The position numbers and the translations under genes are program-made. The notes below the pieces were generated by a model, which did not search any database, was not told the DNA's origin, and saw nothing but the letters and a program-made list of their open reading frames with translations. DNA of 64,000 bases from Armigeres subalbatus (taxonomy: Eukaryota; Arthropoda; Insecta; Diptera; Culicidae): the NCBI RefSeq assembly GCF_024139115.2, contig NC_085140.1, positions 316,203,259 to 316,267,258 of the forward strand. The letters run 5' to 3'. Position 1 is the first letter of the stretch; every line of letters begins with the position of its first letter. Below, in pieces: positions 1 to 11,621 of the stretch.

Positions 1-2340
1 TTTAAAAGCATGGTCAAGCGAAGTCCTTCGTCCACTTCGCGATTAAATCAGAAAAAAATATCAATTGTTAGTTTTGACGCTATTTATGAAAATCACGCAT
101 AACATTTTATCTCTAGAATATTGGATTTGGCACTCAAGTACAATTTCTATCCCGAAGCAGGACCGGATTTAGCCGGAAGGGCTTGTGGGGGCCCCAAAAT
201 GTACAAAAAATGATGGTTTTGGTACATAAGATTTGTGGGGGCCCGGGGCCACGTCCACGTACTTCAGGGTGTTGAGTTTTGCCAAAAACTATTGATCTGT
301 ATCGAAGGAATCGAAAGATTCGGTGGAAATTTGTTCAAAAACAGTTTTTTGTTGTTTTCTCGAAATAGTGTAAAATGGACTTATGCAGTATCTCAAACAA
401 ATGATTCAACTAATTCGGGAGACTATATTTCAAGAACAAAGCGAGAATAATCACTTCTCTGTGGGGGCTGCCCAGCAGATTCTGTTATTTTTCGCATTTG
501 TATACAAGTTTGATAAATTTGTTTTCATGGCTTTTAAAGTGTTCCCACATTCACAGATTTATCTTAATTTCAAAGATTTTTGGACATATTTTATCAAAGA
601 TATCGTTGAAAAACATTAAAGATTTTTGGAAAAATCAAAGATTTCAAAGATTTTCTAATTTCGCTCTTACAATTTAAATCCAAAGATTTTTTTTTGTTTC
701 ACAGTGCAGTTTTGAAGTTATTCTTTCAGTATGCTCTGGACACAGTATATGCAGTTCCGAAGCCAACATATTAACCTGTTGAACTATCAAACCATCAAAT
801 CAACATATGTTTGTTAGTATTGTGAAATTATTACAATGATATTTAATATGGCGAATTGAAATGTAACTTATGATATTTGTTTTAGAAAATGCCAACATAC
901 ATAGCACCAAGTAGCGCAGTTTATGATCATTTGGAAATGAGATTTAAAAACTTAAGTAGTTTACACTGAATACTTACATGAAATCTTAAGGTGAGTTGTT
1001 TTAAAATACCAAATGAACTAATAATAAATTCGAAAAATTCGTTTGGTCATAACCCTGACTAGACTGTTAGACTATTAGAGGTCTCTGTATATTGTAAACC
1101 TGCAGGAGACACTGATTTTAATATTTATTCATAGCTTGAGAATGTAAATAAGGTCCATATATGATAAACATCGTCATGACCCAGAGATCACATTTCATGG
1201 AATCAAAAATCTTTTTCTTTATCGATTCCTTTTAGGCAATCTATGAATCGCAATAAAAAGAGCACACGTCAGTTGGTTTTATTTGCATTCTGAATACTAT
1301 AGAGGGCCTTTCGTACTTTAGCTATGACATGGGTGATTTTAAAGCAAATTGATTTGGTTTGAAGCTATGTCCAATTAAGAAAAGGTGAGAGAGGGAGATT
1401 ACCTCACCAATCAGGGCATAAGTACTTCATGCTTGCTTGCACAGCAAACATACAACAACATTGTAATTTAATACTAATGCTTGATTTCCATAATATTTCT
1501 AAAAGATTTAATCCAAGGTTTTTTATGCAGATCACAGATTTTTAAGAATTTTTGGCCCAAAAACAGATGGTTTTTGAAAAATATGTGGCAACATTGGGCT
1601 TGTTATGACTCGGAACAGTTTTTGCCTTTCTTTTATCGTTATTCGTTATCTATTGAGAGCGATTTCTGTAAACTCTGGCCGGGGCTGAACGTTGATGAAC
1701 ATAATTTATAATGTTGTAGTCAATAAATGTGCTAAAATAGCTGTCTAGTAGCCCAATTTGCAATCAATTTTCTTTTTTAATATCAAGCGTCGCGGCGGTA
1801 GCTCAACCGATGAAGTGGGACTGTAAATATAACAAACGATTTCTGTTTTATAAATGTAAGAACAGAAAATTTAAAAAAATACCCTCGCAGGAATTTTTCA
1901 TTAGTTACGTCAATGCAAATATAAACCATCTGAGGTTTTGCGCGACCTTCAAACTTTGATATTTAAGCCTCAAACTCTGAGGCTAACCTTTATTTACAAA
2001 AAATAAGCGGTTAAGCATACTAATTTTGGGTTCGAACAACATAGGGAAAATAAGCCTCACTCTAGTGTTCAGTAACGACATCTGTTATGATTGATGAAAC
2101 AAAAAAAAATGTCGTTTGGCTGAAAATATTTTTACGAATGCCGGAATACAAAATGAAGTGATTTCTTTCCAGCCTTATAATCCTGCATGACCTGACGGAA
2201 TATTTTCAGTCATGGTTCAAAGCGGTGCTGATTTCACCAATATGGCAGATAATTAAAAATTATGTTCTCTCGATTTTTATGTAACCCAGAAAATGTCTTA
2301 AGTTACATGATCGCAATAAATAAATAAATTAATAAAAAAA
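1..2340. other. AT-rich spacer, no gene seen
   Basis: I see no gene, SINE or clear terminal inverted repeat here. Short open frames carry no recognisable domain and look like chance frames in AT-rich DNA. Two G-rich boxes (about 184-197 and 233-246, each containing TGTGGGGGCCC) are repeated 49 bases apart. Several AAAGATTTTTGG-like words recur at 580-690 and 1500-1580 and may be an old, unidentified repeat. Confidence 0.5.
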
Positions 2341-2790
2341 GGCGAGCTCGGTGGTATAATGGCTACCGCTTCTGCCTTATAAGCAGGAGGTCGTGGGTTC
2401 AATTCCAGGCTCGTCCCTTTCCTACTTTGTATTTCTATCTTAGTTCTTTCTGTATTTCACGTTCTACCAGAACGATTCCTACTGTTAAACCTTCAACACT
2501 AACAATCCAAAAACCTCCCGTGGCCCCTATGAGAGGTCGTAGAGTTCTCTGCATCTTTCTTAAGTAGGTGTCCAACTAACCATCCTTCCCCTTCCTCAGC
2601 ATTCGCAAGGACGTGGCCAGGACAAATCTCGACTATTGGAGAGTGCATTACTTCCATCTAAGAGATAGCGATTAGTCCCAAATCAATATCTGTGGTAACG
2701 GATGAAAGTGTTGCTACTCTCATACAATAGCCTTGGCTTGTACCACCTACGAATTTGTGCGAAATGCTCAATGCTAATGCTAATGCTAAA
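2341..2790 (+). mobile_element. tRNA-derived SINE, family 1, copy 1
   Basis: The 5' head is tRNA-like. It has a box A-like stretch (TGGTATAATGG), a near-perfect box B (GGTTCAATTCC at about 2396) and a 7-base anticodon-like loop CTTATAA. After the head comes about 370 bp of non-tRNA body ending in a (AATGCT)n tail at about 2768-2788. The same body occurs at 45460-45899 and, reversed, at 49420-49770, which shows dispersal. RNA polymerase III transcription from the internal boxes, and mobilisation by a LINE, are family-level inferences. Target duplications are unclear because both flanks are ATAAATAAAT-rich. Confidence 0.85.
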
Positions 2791-2815
2791 ATAAATAAAT
2801 AAATAAAAACAAAAC

Positions 2816-3781
2816 TAAGTAAATAGAAATGTCAGAACCAACAAATCCCGTTCATGCATTCAAAACACGGACACTAGATTGGTGTAAGTTACAGTCCGGT
2901 TTTCGCGGTCACTACGATCACGTCTCTAGCGGTCGTGGCCATCATCATTATGGAAGCAGCACTCATACCACAGTTTTCTTGCAAGATTCTTATTATTGAG
3001 TGGTTGATGTACGTGATTGAAAAGACACATTATGGAAGACACATCGGAAGAAATTTGATTTGAGAGGATTATTTTCAAAGTACAACTGCCAGTGATTGGA
3101 AAAAAAATTCAAGACTTTAAGCAAAAATTACTCACAAGATTCCAATTTCGGTTTTCTTGCTTTAGTGTTTTTTACATCAAATAAATCGATGCAAATTAAT
3201 CACTTGGCGACGGCAAAAAAGTTGGCGTCGGTGGTGGAATCAGAAGCTACAGTTGGAGAGAAACGCTGTATTAAATTGATTCGCATGACGACAGAAAAAA
3301 AATCCGACGGTGTCAGTATCGGTCCGAGTGCACTATGGTCCAGTATACAGATTTACGTGGTAAAATGCGTTTTATGCCAAAACTATATTTGTAAAAAAAT
3401 GTTGTTCTACAAAATTGTTAGAAATAGTCTCACTCACACCATCACTATGGTGCCATCAAAAATTTAAAAATATGTTTTTTTCATTTTTCGGAGCACTGAG
3501 ATGTAATGCTCTACAAAGTTGTAGCGCAGCTTTTTCCTATAAATTTTGCTAAAAAAGCTTCTTTCTGTAGCTCTTAAGTTGGCTGATTTAGAGCAATTTT
3601 ACCTACTTGGATTAGGTCGGCCCTGACAAAAAAACAGTGTTTTTGATCTACTTTTTTGTTTTCGATTCTTCGGGAAAGCTCCAAACAGGTCGTCTTAGTT
3701 TTTTAGTTATATTAGTTTTTCTCTCAATTTTTTTTTTTCAAAAACTGATATATTTGATTGGCGGAGGCCAATTTTCAATTT
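2816..3781. other. Spacer, no gene seen
   Basis: AT-rich DNA. The longest open frame (3096-3467, 123 codons) has no recognisable domain, no splice context I can defend and composition like its surroundings, so I do not call it a gene. Confidence 0.45.
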
Positions 3782-3784
3782 TAA

Positions 3785-3880
3785 GGGCCAATTTCTTCAC
3801 CTCCGCTTAACTCTTAAGCGATGCTTACCCATACGTTTAAACCTGGTTTATCGCCTAAGCGGAGGTGAAGAAATTGGCCC
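3785..3880. mobile_element. 96-bp MITE, PIF/Harbinger type
   Basis: The element starts GGGCCAATTTCTTCACCTCC and ends with the reverse complement. The terminal inverted repeats are 25 bp and perfect, and most of the element folds into one hairpin. It is flanked by TAA on both sides (3782-3784 and 3881-3883), the 3-bp TWA duplication typical of PIF/Harbinger elements. It is too short to encode a transposase, so mobility would depend on an element elsewhere. Confidence 0.85.
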
Positions 3881-3883
3881 TAA

Positions 3884-5260
3884 AGAAGATTTTTTTTTTC
3901 CAAAAAGGCGAAACATAATCGCTTGGTTAAGACAGAAAGTTGCCGTCGGTAGCAGAATCATAAGTGCGCGTCGTTTCAGTGGTAAATCACCAAGTGGTTA
4001 ATGTTGGCATCAGTGGCAATCAAGTGAAATTTCCCCGCCAGAATCTGATTTAGGTTTTGCTGCTGCTGGTGATTGGAAAGGCGCACATTGGAAATAAATC
4101 CGTTCTTTTTAGGACAACAATTTTATTAGAAGAAGGTTTATCACGGTGCATCATCGAGTGGCTGTGTTTGGCGTCAGTAGGACTCTATAAAAGTTTTCTT
4201 GTAACATTTAAATTTTGGTTCTGTCGCAGTTGGCGATTGTGTTAGGAAAATGTTTTTCGGATCTACCTCACGGTTATATACACAACCCTTCTATTCTTTT
4301 CAATCAGAAGGGACAATGATAAAAAATCAGAAAATATGGTTTCATAATACAATCTTAAACAAATCCCATGAGTTTTCCAAGTTTGTTTTATTTATTTTTT
4401 GTAGTTACCGACCCCTTTCACCACTCGGAAAGCACTAGGACATAATTTTTCTTTTTCTTTAATATTTGTATCGACCTAATTAACATTTTTAAAGCAAAGC
4501 TAAGACTCAATTATGGGTGTTGTTCCTGTTATGTTCCCTGTTGGAGCTTGGCCTGTCTTCAGCCTCGCAATATGTGAAGGCGACGCATACATTTATTTTC
4601 TATACCAACAGAAAATCGCATCGAGAATTAATTCCGTCAACTTTTAACTTGGTGAGCGATAATTTCGACTTCTTCACCTGCACCGAGTTAAATAGACCCC
4701 CAAGTAAGTGGTGCCGCTGCAGCAAGAATTTGCTCTGAACAAGAAAGGATCAGGTCTCTTTCACCAGATGAACGTGTACACGTGGAACGGAATTCCAGCA
4801 GCAAGTTTGGAATATGTATTCGCTTCAAAAGCGTTCCTATTATACAGCTTTTTGTGCTGCTCGGAGTTTGCTCGTCGGAATAATGCAGTTTTTTACGCTG
4901 CAGTGTGCTATCCATGATCGGGTTGCAGGCTCTGAGAGCCTTCTAGCAGAGAATGAACCGACAAAATTGATTTTGTTTGAAATGTTTGCACATGCGATGA
5001 ATACATATTAAGCACTTTCTTAATATGCAATTCAATTGCTAATGGAATAGAAACCGTTTATGCATATAGATTGTAGGAATGAGGTTCTCGAGAGCAGCAG
5101 GTTTCCGTTCACAGAAAAGAACATAAATTTCCCACTGCTTGAGAACGTCGATACTACAAGCAACGATACACAAAAAACTGTTTAGCATTCTAAGCAGAAG
5201 CTTGGTTGAGAATAACTTGGTAGGGTGAACTAGCATATGTCACAGTCGTATCAAACCATG
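3884..5260. other. Spacer, no gene seen
   Basis: No domain-bearing frame and no clear repeat boundary. Overlapping frames of 60-75 codons at 4057-5011 occur on both strands and look like chance. The composition is less AT-rich at 4690-4950, but I cannot attach a function. Confidence 0.4.
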
Positions 5261-6610
5261 AAACCACAAAACTGCCGGATCTATGGTGGCGAAACGACTT
5301 CACTACGCACGACGAACATACCTGCCCTCGTCACCTCATCTGACATGGGTAACGCTTTGCTCGAGGATCTCGAGGCGTGAAATCAAAAGTTGGTCTTTTC
5401 CTGTCGTTTAGACTTTGTGGGCTTACACCGTCGTCGTCGTCGTAGTCGTCATCACATGACAGGGGTCTACGCTTGGAACATGTGTGCTTTTCAGCGCTTG
5501 TCGGCTGGCTACCGGCATCGCACGTACCATTCGGTCGCTCACTCACAGGCACGCAACGGAAATTGATACCGACACCGTGAATCGAACGAACACGGGAGGA
5601 AATTTCTCCGGCAGAATAAAAGTCAGAGTTGATTAGAATGCCGAGCAACACATGAGTCAGCGTTCGGGAGCAGCCACGTTTGATTAGATCAGATTCTGAT
5701 AGAGAAATGGAAGCCTCCTGCCGATTCAACCGTTTTGCCAGCATTGCGAGTAGCTCAAACTAATGAGATTTTCGAATACGAAATATGTCTAGAATGATGT
5801 AGTTGTAGTGGGAATAGAATAATTCTTTTTTTCAAAAACAAGGTTCTACAATTGAAAACCAAATTTCTATCTAGTGAATTTAAAAAAATCCCATTTGAAG
5901 TAGTTTTTTTTCTAAACCAGTCAATCATCAAATTTCCACGCTTATTTCATATACCATCCCCAGGGAGTCAACATCAACCATCGAATCACAACGGGAAGCC
6001 ATCCAATAGTCAACATTAATCGCCGAAAAAGTCATCCAACTTCTTCCACTCGATACCAATTTTATTCTTTTCACCAATCCGACCAAACGAAACCGAAACC
6101 GACTCCAAGGGTGGTGGTTTGATTCTATCCCACCGACCGTTAGTTCATCTGTTGGTTGCTGGTTGGCCGCCGACCATCATAAAGTAAAATGTCCCAATGA
6201 TCCCGAAGCTCACCGCAAGTAACCCTTACTCACCGCACTGAGGTACCACACTGAATGAGTGAGCCAACCCTCAAAAGTACAAACACAAACAGCAAAGTAC
6301 CACATAATTTCCTCTCAGAATCACTGAACCGTGCGACGGCCACGACAACCAACGACGGCGACGTGGAAAGTGTAAACATACTCGTCGATGCGATAGACCA
6401 ATGTCCTGCATGAGCCTGGAGCATTGGCCCAACCTCAAAGACGTGTATCTCGACATTCTGTGTTTGGTACAGGCACTGACCGACCTACACGATTTGACGA
6501 GGAATCCATACAATATCCGTTGATGACGATGGTGCCGAGGATGCCCTCAGGGGCCTTTGTTGCAATCATAGTACGTACAGTAGATCTAGCACACTCAACC
6601 GAAAGGTGAT
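5260..6610. other. GC-richer single-copy island
   Basis: This stretch has higher GC, no internal repeats and no resemblance to the transposable elements in the window. It contains a short GTC trinucleotide run (about 5429-5452). It could be a conserved non-coding or regulatory block, or an exon of a gene extending outside the window. I see no intact gene in it. Confidence 0.35.
5331..5744 (-). CDS. Unrecognised open frame, doubtful
   Basis: A 137-codon frame on the minus strand with a methionine start at 5744. The predicted protein is polar, with a DDDYDDDD acidic run encoded by the GTC trinucleotide repeat and a basic C-terminal third. I recognise no family, signal peptide or membrane segment. 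It sits in a GC-richer single-copy island, which lengthens chance frames. It could be an exon of an insect gene, but there is no splice or promoter evidence, and a chance frame is more likely. Confidence 0.12.
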   Translation of the reverse strand: MLAKRLNRQEASISLSESDLIKRGCSRTLTHVLLGILINSDFYSAGEISSRVRSIHGVGINFRCVPVSERPNGTCDAGSQPTSAEKHTCSKRRPLSCDDDYDDDDGVSPQSLNDRKRPTFDFTPRDPRAKRYPCQMR

Positions 6611-7405
6611 CCATAAAGTTCGGTTCGTTGGATTCATAAACAATAGAAAATTAAAATTTTCCACCAGGATTGCTCCCGGTTCGGGTTCGGGCTTTACGTT
6701 TTGTGCACTAGGAAATGGTTAGTTATCTTTAGGAAAAAAATGTTCTGATAAATTTACTAATCTAAAACATAATTCTCTTCCTAGTTGAATAATTACAGTG
6801 TTGTTAATAGTTACCGTCATTGATACATAATTGAACAAATTTTATTTTATTCGAACGTGATATTCGTTTATAATTCATTAGTTTAAGATTCATTTAGAAA
6901 AATGTAGGTACCTAGTTTGACACTGTTTAACACAACGACCAATAGCGAATTTATTTACCATTCGTTGCCCCTCGCAACAGAATGAATTCGCATCGCAAGT
7001 ATGTTGAACTGGTAAAGTACATCTGTAAAAAGAAGAAGTTTTAATTTGTTTTTCATTTTGCTGCTCGCTTAGCTCAAATGTATTCTATATTAAAATATGT
7101 TTATAAGTAGAAATTTTGATTTTTTCAAACCTGTCCCAAGACTCAAGTTACGTGTTACGCCCTTTTCAAATGTTGGTCTAGATGTGTCATCAACAGTGAT
7201 TGTGGGTGTAAATATCGTCCAAAATGTGAAATTTTGATTCTGGATATTTTTATAAGGCACTTTCGATGCGAACAATTAGGCAAACACATACGGATTGCTC
7301 AAAGAATGGAATAGTTCAGGTGAAAAGAAGGAAGGTGTAGGAATTTTCGATAGTACTTAAACGTCAAATCCTGCTTGAAGAAACCATGAAATTGCTTACC
7401 ATTCT
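6611..7405. other. Spacer, no gene seen
   Basis: AT-rich DNA without recognisable coding potential or clear element ends. Confidence 0.4.
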
Positions 7406-7557
7406 CTATGCTGCCGTAATCTGAAAAAGTGAAGTATACGCCACTTTCCAAAAATGGTGTTAACGAGTAGTACTCATCGAGCTCTTTAACAGAAAAATGG
7501 AAATCATGTAGGTTGTAGATTGGCGCATACGTCACTTTTTCAAATTACGGCAGTATG
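7406..7557. mobile_element. 152-bp hairpin MITE
   Basis: The two ends are imperfect inverted repeats of about 38 bp. The left arm contains CTGCCGTAATCTGAAAAAGT and the right arm its reverse complement with few mismatches. The outermost bases are TATGCTGCCG on the left and CATACTGCCG (reverse complement) on the right. A CTC trinucleotide flanks both sides but is too short to prove a target duplication. Superfamily not assigned. Confidence 0.65.
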
Positions 7558-7593
7558 CTCCTCTACCCTGTGTCCAGGTATTGAATTCAAGAA

Positions 7594-7870
7594 ACCCAGA
7601 TTAATCCACCTAGCGATGATGGAGCCTTTCTCGTGTGTTATAAAAATAGTATTTTGGCCATAGCTTCTGAGCCCGTCCGTACAGGCAAATTTCCAATAGG
7701 AAACAATGGGACAGAATTCTGCGTCTAATGCAACATTTGCGAGCGAATCGGTTAAAGATAAGTGCCTGAAAAATGAGTGAGATTAGTTTGCGCACACACA
7801 TACACACACATATATATACACACACGCACAGACATCACTCCAAGTCAATCGATATATAACAGAGAAGGGG
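7594..7870. repeat. Dispersed repeat with CA-rich tail
   Basis: The block starts with CACCTAGCGATGATGGAGCC and contains TATTTTGGCCATA. It is related to 57416-57540, which has CCTAGCGGTAATGGTGCCTT followed by TATTTTGGCCATA in the same order. The right part runs into a CA/TA microsatellite (7790-7835). I recall this sequence as very common in Aedes genomes but cannot name the family. It abuts the Jockey-like element that follows. Confidence 0.6.
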
Positions 7871-8230
7871 TCTTCCGAATTCCTGTTACCAGCAAGTACA
7901 ACCAACGAAGGTCTAGTTCATCGTCTAAAAGTGTCTCGGCTTTCAGCACATCGATCCCACAACTAACACCGCTGGCAAGCATACATTCATCGTGTCCTGT
8001 TTCTATCAATGAACTCCAGTCAGAACCATGTCAGGCGCCTGTTTCTCATCGATTCAGCCATCGAGCTATTGCTGCCAGCGACCAACAGCCGTCCCGGTCC
8101 TATGTTTGAGACTGGAAACGGGAGCTTCTGATCTCCATCTGTCGGCAAGTATGGTTACCCAGTAAACCTTCCAGCATCTGATAATCTTCGCTTTCCAGCG
8201 CATGTCGTCCTGCCAGCATCATCCGTCATC

Positions 8231-8930
8231 ACAATCTACCATCACGTTGGCGGAATGAACGTGCTTCTGGACGACTATCACTTAGCCGTTATCAATCTTT
8301 GTTACGATATAATCGTTCTGACTGAGACCAGGCTGGATTCTAGAACCATCTCAAGTTATGTTTTTGAACATGGTTACCAAATATTTCGCTGCGACCGCAA
8401 TTCTAAAAACAGTAGAAAATCCACAGGAGGAGGTGTTCTTATCGCTGTAAGCTCCAGACTAAAAGTGACTGCTATTGAGGACAAAACCTGGAAGGCCGTG
8501 GAGCAAATCTGGGTCGCTATCCAACTCGTCGATTGTTTATCGCTATCCAACTCGTCGATGCACTTTACATTCCTCTAGACCGTCCTAGTAACATTTTGGT
8601 TTTATACTGGTTTTATAACACTCTTGAAGAGTAAATAATGGCCTTCAAGAGCGTTATCAAACTTAAAATGCTACTTGGGCGGACGCGTGATTTGGAGTTT
8701 ATCGACACACACACTGTCAGTCTCTCTCATTTGTGTCGAACGAAGCCGCTCCGTGCGACGAATTGATGATACTCGGTGACTTCAACTTTGCGGGAATCGC
8801 GTGGACACACATTCACAGCGGTTTCTACGGCTCCGACCTTGAACGATTATCTTTTCACGTTGGTGACACGAAGCTTTTGGACAATAGTATGGCTACCTTA
8901 TCTCATATCAATGGAGTTATAAACGCTTGA
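8231..8930 (+). pseudogene. Endonuclease part of Jockey-like ORF2, broken
   Basis: In the family this apurinic-type endonuclease nicks the target DNA to prime reverse transcription. The frame from about 8246 reads through DIIVLTETRLDS (the LTET motif) and then TGGGVLIAV, both typical of this domain. It is cut by a small MITE at 8583-8679 and resumes at 8733 with LMILGDFNFAGIAW, the GDFN motif of the domain. The catalytic-core motifs are visible but the reading frame is interrupted at least once, and no intact start is seen. Confidence 0.85.
8583..8679. mobile_element. 97-bp MITE inside the endonuclease remnant
   Basis: The left end reads CCTAGTAACATTTT and the right end, reverse-complemented, CCAAGTAGCATTTT. 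The centre has TTGAAGAGT facing a partly complementary stretch, so the whole element can fold. A second, more diverged copy lies at 27170-27267 with the same order of words (CCTAGTAAT, TTGAATAGTAAA, TTCAAGAAC, TACTTGGG). It interrupts the endonuclease frame, so it inserted after the retrotransposon. Confidence 0.7.
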
Positions 8931-9114
8931 TCTCTGTTTTACTAGCGCTCGTGAAACTGCTGATTATCGTGATTATCTCCAAGGCACTGGTCCCTTTGGC
9001 TAAATTTGTCGCTCATCATCCAGCTCTTAATTCCCGTCGAGGGAACCGCTGGCCGTGAATTTTCTAGCACTGTGGCCGCAGTGACCTACGATTTTTGAAG
9101 GCCCGACTATAACA

Positions 9115-10950
9115 GTGTTGTCGAAGTTCTTTCAGAACTGGATTGGGATCACATTTTGGATCCGATCGATGTTAATACAGCTGCACAAAACTATCTCTCA
9201 TGTCTTGGCATACATCATTGATAGGCATGTCCCGAAAAGAATAGTCCAGTCTGACAGTCGCACTCCGTGGATGACTAATGAACTTCGCTCGTTAAGAAGG
9301 AATAAAAAGGCTGCTCTGAAAAAGTTCACTAAATTCCGCTCACTTTCTTGGGAAACGATACTATGTCGGTTCCTTTTCCGACGCCATCAAAGAAGGATTC
9401 AACAACGCCTAAAACTCAAGCGAAAACTTTCTGGAATTACATAAATGAACAGCGCAAGGAAAGAGGATTGCCTTCATCCATGTTTCTCACTGACAACATT
9501 GGTGACACCCAACAGAACATTTCCAACCTTTTCCGGCTAAATTTTCCAGTGTGTCCGAAAAAGAGCTACTGTCCGCCGACTCCATCACCTCCGCAGCCGA
9601 GAACGTCCGCTTGGCTAATCAACAGCTGGTTATCATTGACGTGAGTGCTGAACTTATTACTAAAGCCGCATCTCAACTAAAGGGTTCATATAAGCCAGGT
9701 CCTGATGGGGTGCCATCCTCTTTTATTAAAAGAAGTATTGAATGGCTACTGGCTCCAGTTCAAAAGATTTTCCAACTTTCAATTTCCAGCGGAGTATTCC
9801 CTTCCTGTTGGAAAATAGCCGAAGTGTTTGCCGTGTATAAAAAGGGTAACAAGCGCGATGATAATAACTACAGGGGAATTACATCGTTATGTGCCGTATC
9901 GAAGCTATTTGAACTTGTTATCATCGATTACGTCAGTGCACACTGCAAACAACACATAAACCCAGATCAGCATGGCTTTGTAACTGGGTGCTCCACATCT
10001 AGGTACGAATCTACTGTGTCTAACCTCGTACTTCACGGAAAGTCGGGCTCGGGCCCAAACGGATGTGATCTACACAGACCTTTCTACTGCGTTCGATAAA
10101 CTGAATCATGACATCGCGACCGCAAAACTGGACCGATTAGGTATCGGTGGGGATCTTTTGAAATGGTTTTGCTCGTTCTTACTGACCGCCAACTAACGGT
10201 CGCATTAGGCGACAACCGATCAACGTACTTTCGTGCAACGTCGGGTATACCACAAGGCAGCCATTTAGGACCGCTGATTTTTATCATGTACTTCAATGGT
10301 GTCCATCATGCTTTTAAGAGTCCACAATTATCATTTGCTGATGATCTCAAGATATTCCCACGTATCTGCTCGGTTACTGATTGCCATACTCTCCAAGGTC
10401 AAATCAATGCTTTCGCTGATTGGTGTACTACGAACCGGGTGGTTGTTAATCCGACAAAATGTTCCGTTATCACATTTTCACGCAAAAAAGAACCGATTAT
10501 CTTCAATTACCATTTTCTGGGAACTACAGTCGAACGGGTGAATCATCGCAAAATTTTCACGAACGTCTGTTGTCTGAAATCGCTGTACTGTTCTTTGGTG
10601 CGCTCTACATTAGAGTATTGTTCGTCAGAATGGAGCCCGTATTACAACAACGGCGTAAAACGTATTGAATTTATTCAACGGCGTTTCCAGCGGTTTGCGC
10701 TTCGAAGACTAAACTGGAGAGACCCGCTGCATCTTCCTAGTTACGAGAATCGCTGTCGCTTGATTGCCTTAGAGCCACTGCGTATCCGCCGGGATGTGGG
10801 CAGAGCCATATGTGAAGCTGATGTACTTCAAGGAAGAATAGATTGCGAAAGAATTGTACAACAAGTCAACATAAACGTTCAACCAAGACCGCTACAAAAC
10901 AGTTCGATGCTGAGACTCCCCCATCGTCGCACTAACTACGACACGAGACC
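9115..10950 (+). pseudogene. Linker and reverse transcriptase of Jockey-like ORF2, broken
   Basis: The linker at 9115-9640 contains RTPWMTNELRSLRRNKKAAL and then FWNYINEQRKERGLPSSMF, typical of Jockey-type ORF2. The reverse transcriptase starts near 9650 with KPGPDGVPSSFIKR, then AVYKKGNKRDDNNYRGITSL and NPDQHGFVTGCSTS. After a frameshift near 10050-10090 it continues as TDLSTAFDKLNHD (motif A), SGIPQGSHLGPLIF (motif B) and FADDLK (motif C, catalytic DD kept; Y replaced by F). The C-terminal LVRSTLEYCSSEWSPYY region ends near 10950. At least three frame changes and a deletion after motif C (about 10530) make it a pseudogene. Confidence 0.88.
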
Positions 10951-10954
10951 TGGA

Positions 10955-11180
10955 CGATGCTCGTGGAGGACCAACGCGCACTGGGAGTTTTTGAAAGGAA
11001 AGTGTTGCGTACCATCTATGGTGGGGTGCAGATGGCGGACGGTACGTGGAGGAGGCGAATGAACCACGAGTTGCATCAGCTGTTGGGAGAACCATCCATC
11101 GTTCACACCGCGAAAATCGGAAGACTGCGGTGGGCCAGGCACGTAGCCAGAATGTCGGACAGTAACGTTTCGGGAGCACA
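10955..11180 (+). pseudogene. C-terminal fragment of RTE-like reverse transcriptase
   Basis: The frame reads RALGVFERKVLRTIYGGVQ, then RRMNHELHQLLGEPSI and GRLRWARHVARMSDS. It closely parallels 55935-56140 of the RTE-like element (ALGVFGQMTG, RRMNHELAQLYGEPSI, GRVRWVGHVARMPDS). So this is not the natural end of the Jockey-like element but a separate retrotransposon piece joined to it at about 10950-10957. It stops short of the family's normal end. Confidence 0.8.
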
Positions 11181-11183
11181 AGT

Positions 11184-11330
11184 ATTTATTTATTATTATC
11201 GGACTAAGACCGGAGTGGCCTGTGCTGCACATAAAAGTCTTCTACATTCAGCTCGGTCCATGGCTGCACTTCGCCAACCACGCAGCGCACGGAAGCGCAG
11301 CACTCTGTACTCACTTGCTCGAGCCACTTA
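11184..11330 (-). mobile_element. Inverted 3' tail of an RTE-like element
   Basis: Read on the minus strand, this codes VVGEVQPWTELNVEDFYVQH and ends in a run of TAAATAAATA-type repeats at 11183-11195. I recall it as the extreme C-terminus and tail of the RTE-like family whose upstream part lies at 10955-11180 on the plus strand. The two pieces therefore meet in opposite orientation, tail end inward. Two insertions plus a deletion, or collapse of an inverted pair, could explain this. Ordinary twin priming would not place the tail at the junction. Confidence 0.65.
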
Positions 11331-11621
11331 AATGAGCCACCGAACAAAAGATATATACAGTCTTCCCACGAACCTGAACTGATTTCAACTTGAGTATACT
11401 TTTCTTCAGTTGCGTTCAGTTCCAAACCCGCATCGCTACTGTACTCAGGTTCGGGTGTATACCGTGTACCGAGTGGTACATGTATAAACTGAAGTACAAA
11501 ACTTCGGTTCGAACTGGGGTACACCAAACACAGACGAGCTATATCCGAACAAAAGACGAAGTATGTCACTGTAAACTTCGACGAAAAGAAGCGAAAGGAG
11601 AATGGGAAAGGCTGTAAAGAT

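Larger units (their letters stand above)
8231..10950 (+). mobile_element. Decayed Jockey-like non-LTR retrotransposon
   Basis: Endonuclease, linker and reverse-transcriptase parts follow in the order expected for ORF2 of a Jockey-superfamily LINE, spread over several reading frames. The related fragment at 37460-38250 supports the assignment. No clear ORF1 (gag-like) is seen, though 7850-8230 could be its remnant. The 3' end is lost: at about 10955 the sequence switches to an unrelated RTE-like tail. Frameshifts and stops mean it cannot make a functional protein as it stands. Confidence 0.85.

Noticed and set aside
2341..2416. Functional tRNA gene at the SINE head
   Set aside because: The T stem is mismatched, the downstream body and AATGCT tail are repeated elsewhere, and there is no terminal T-run at the expected place. 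It is a SINE head.
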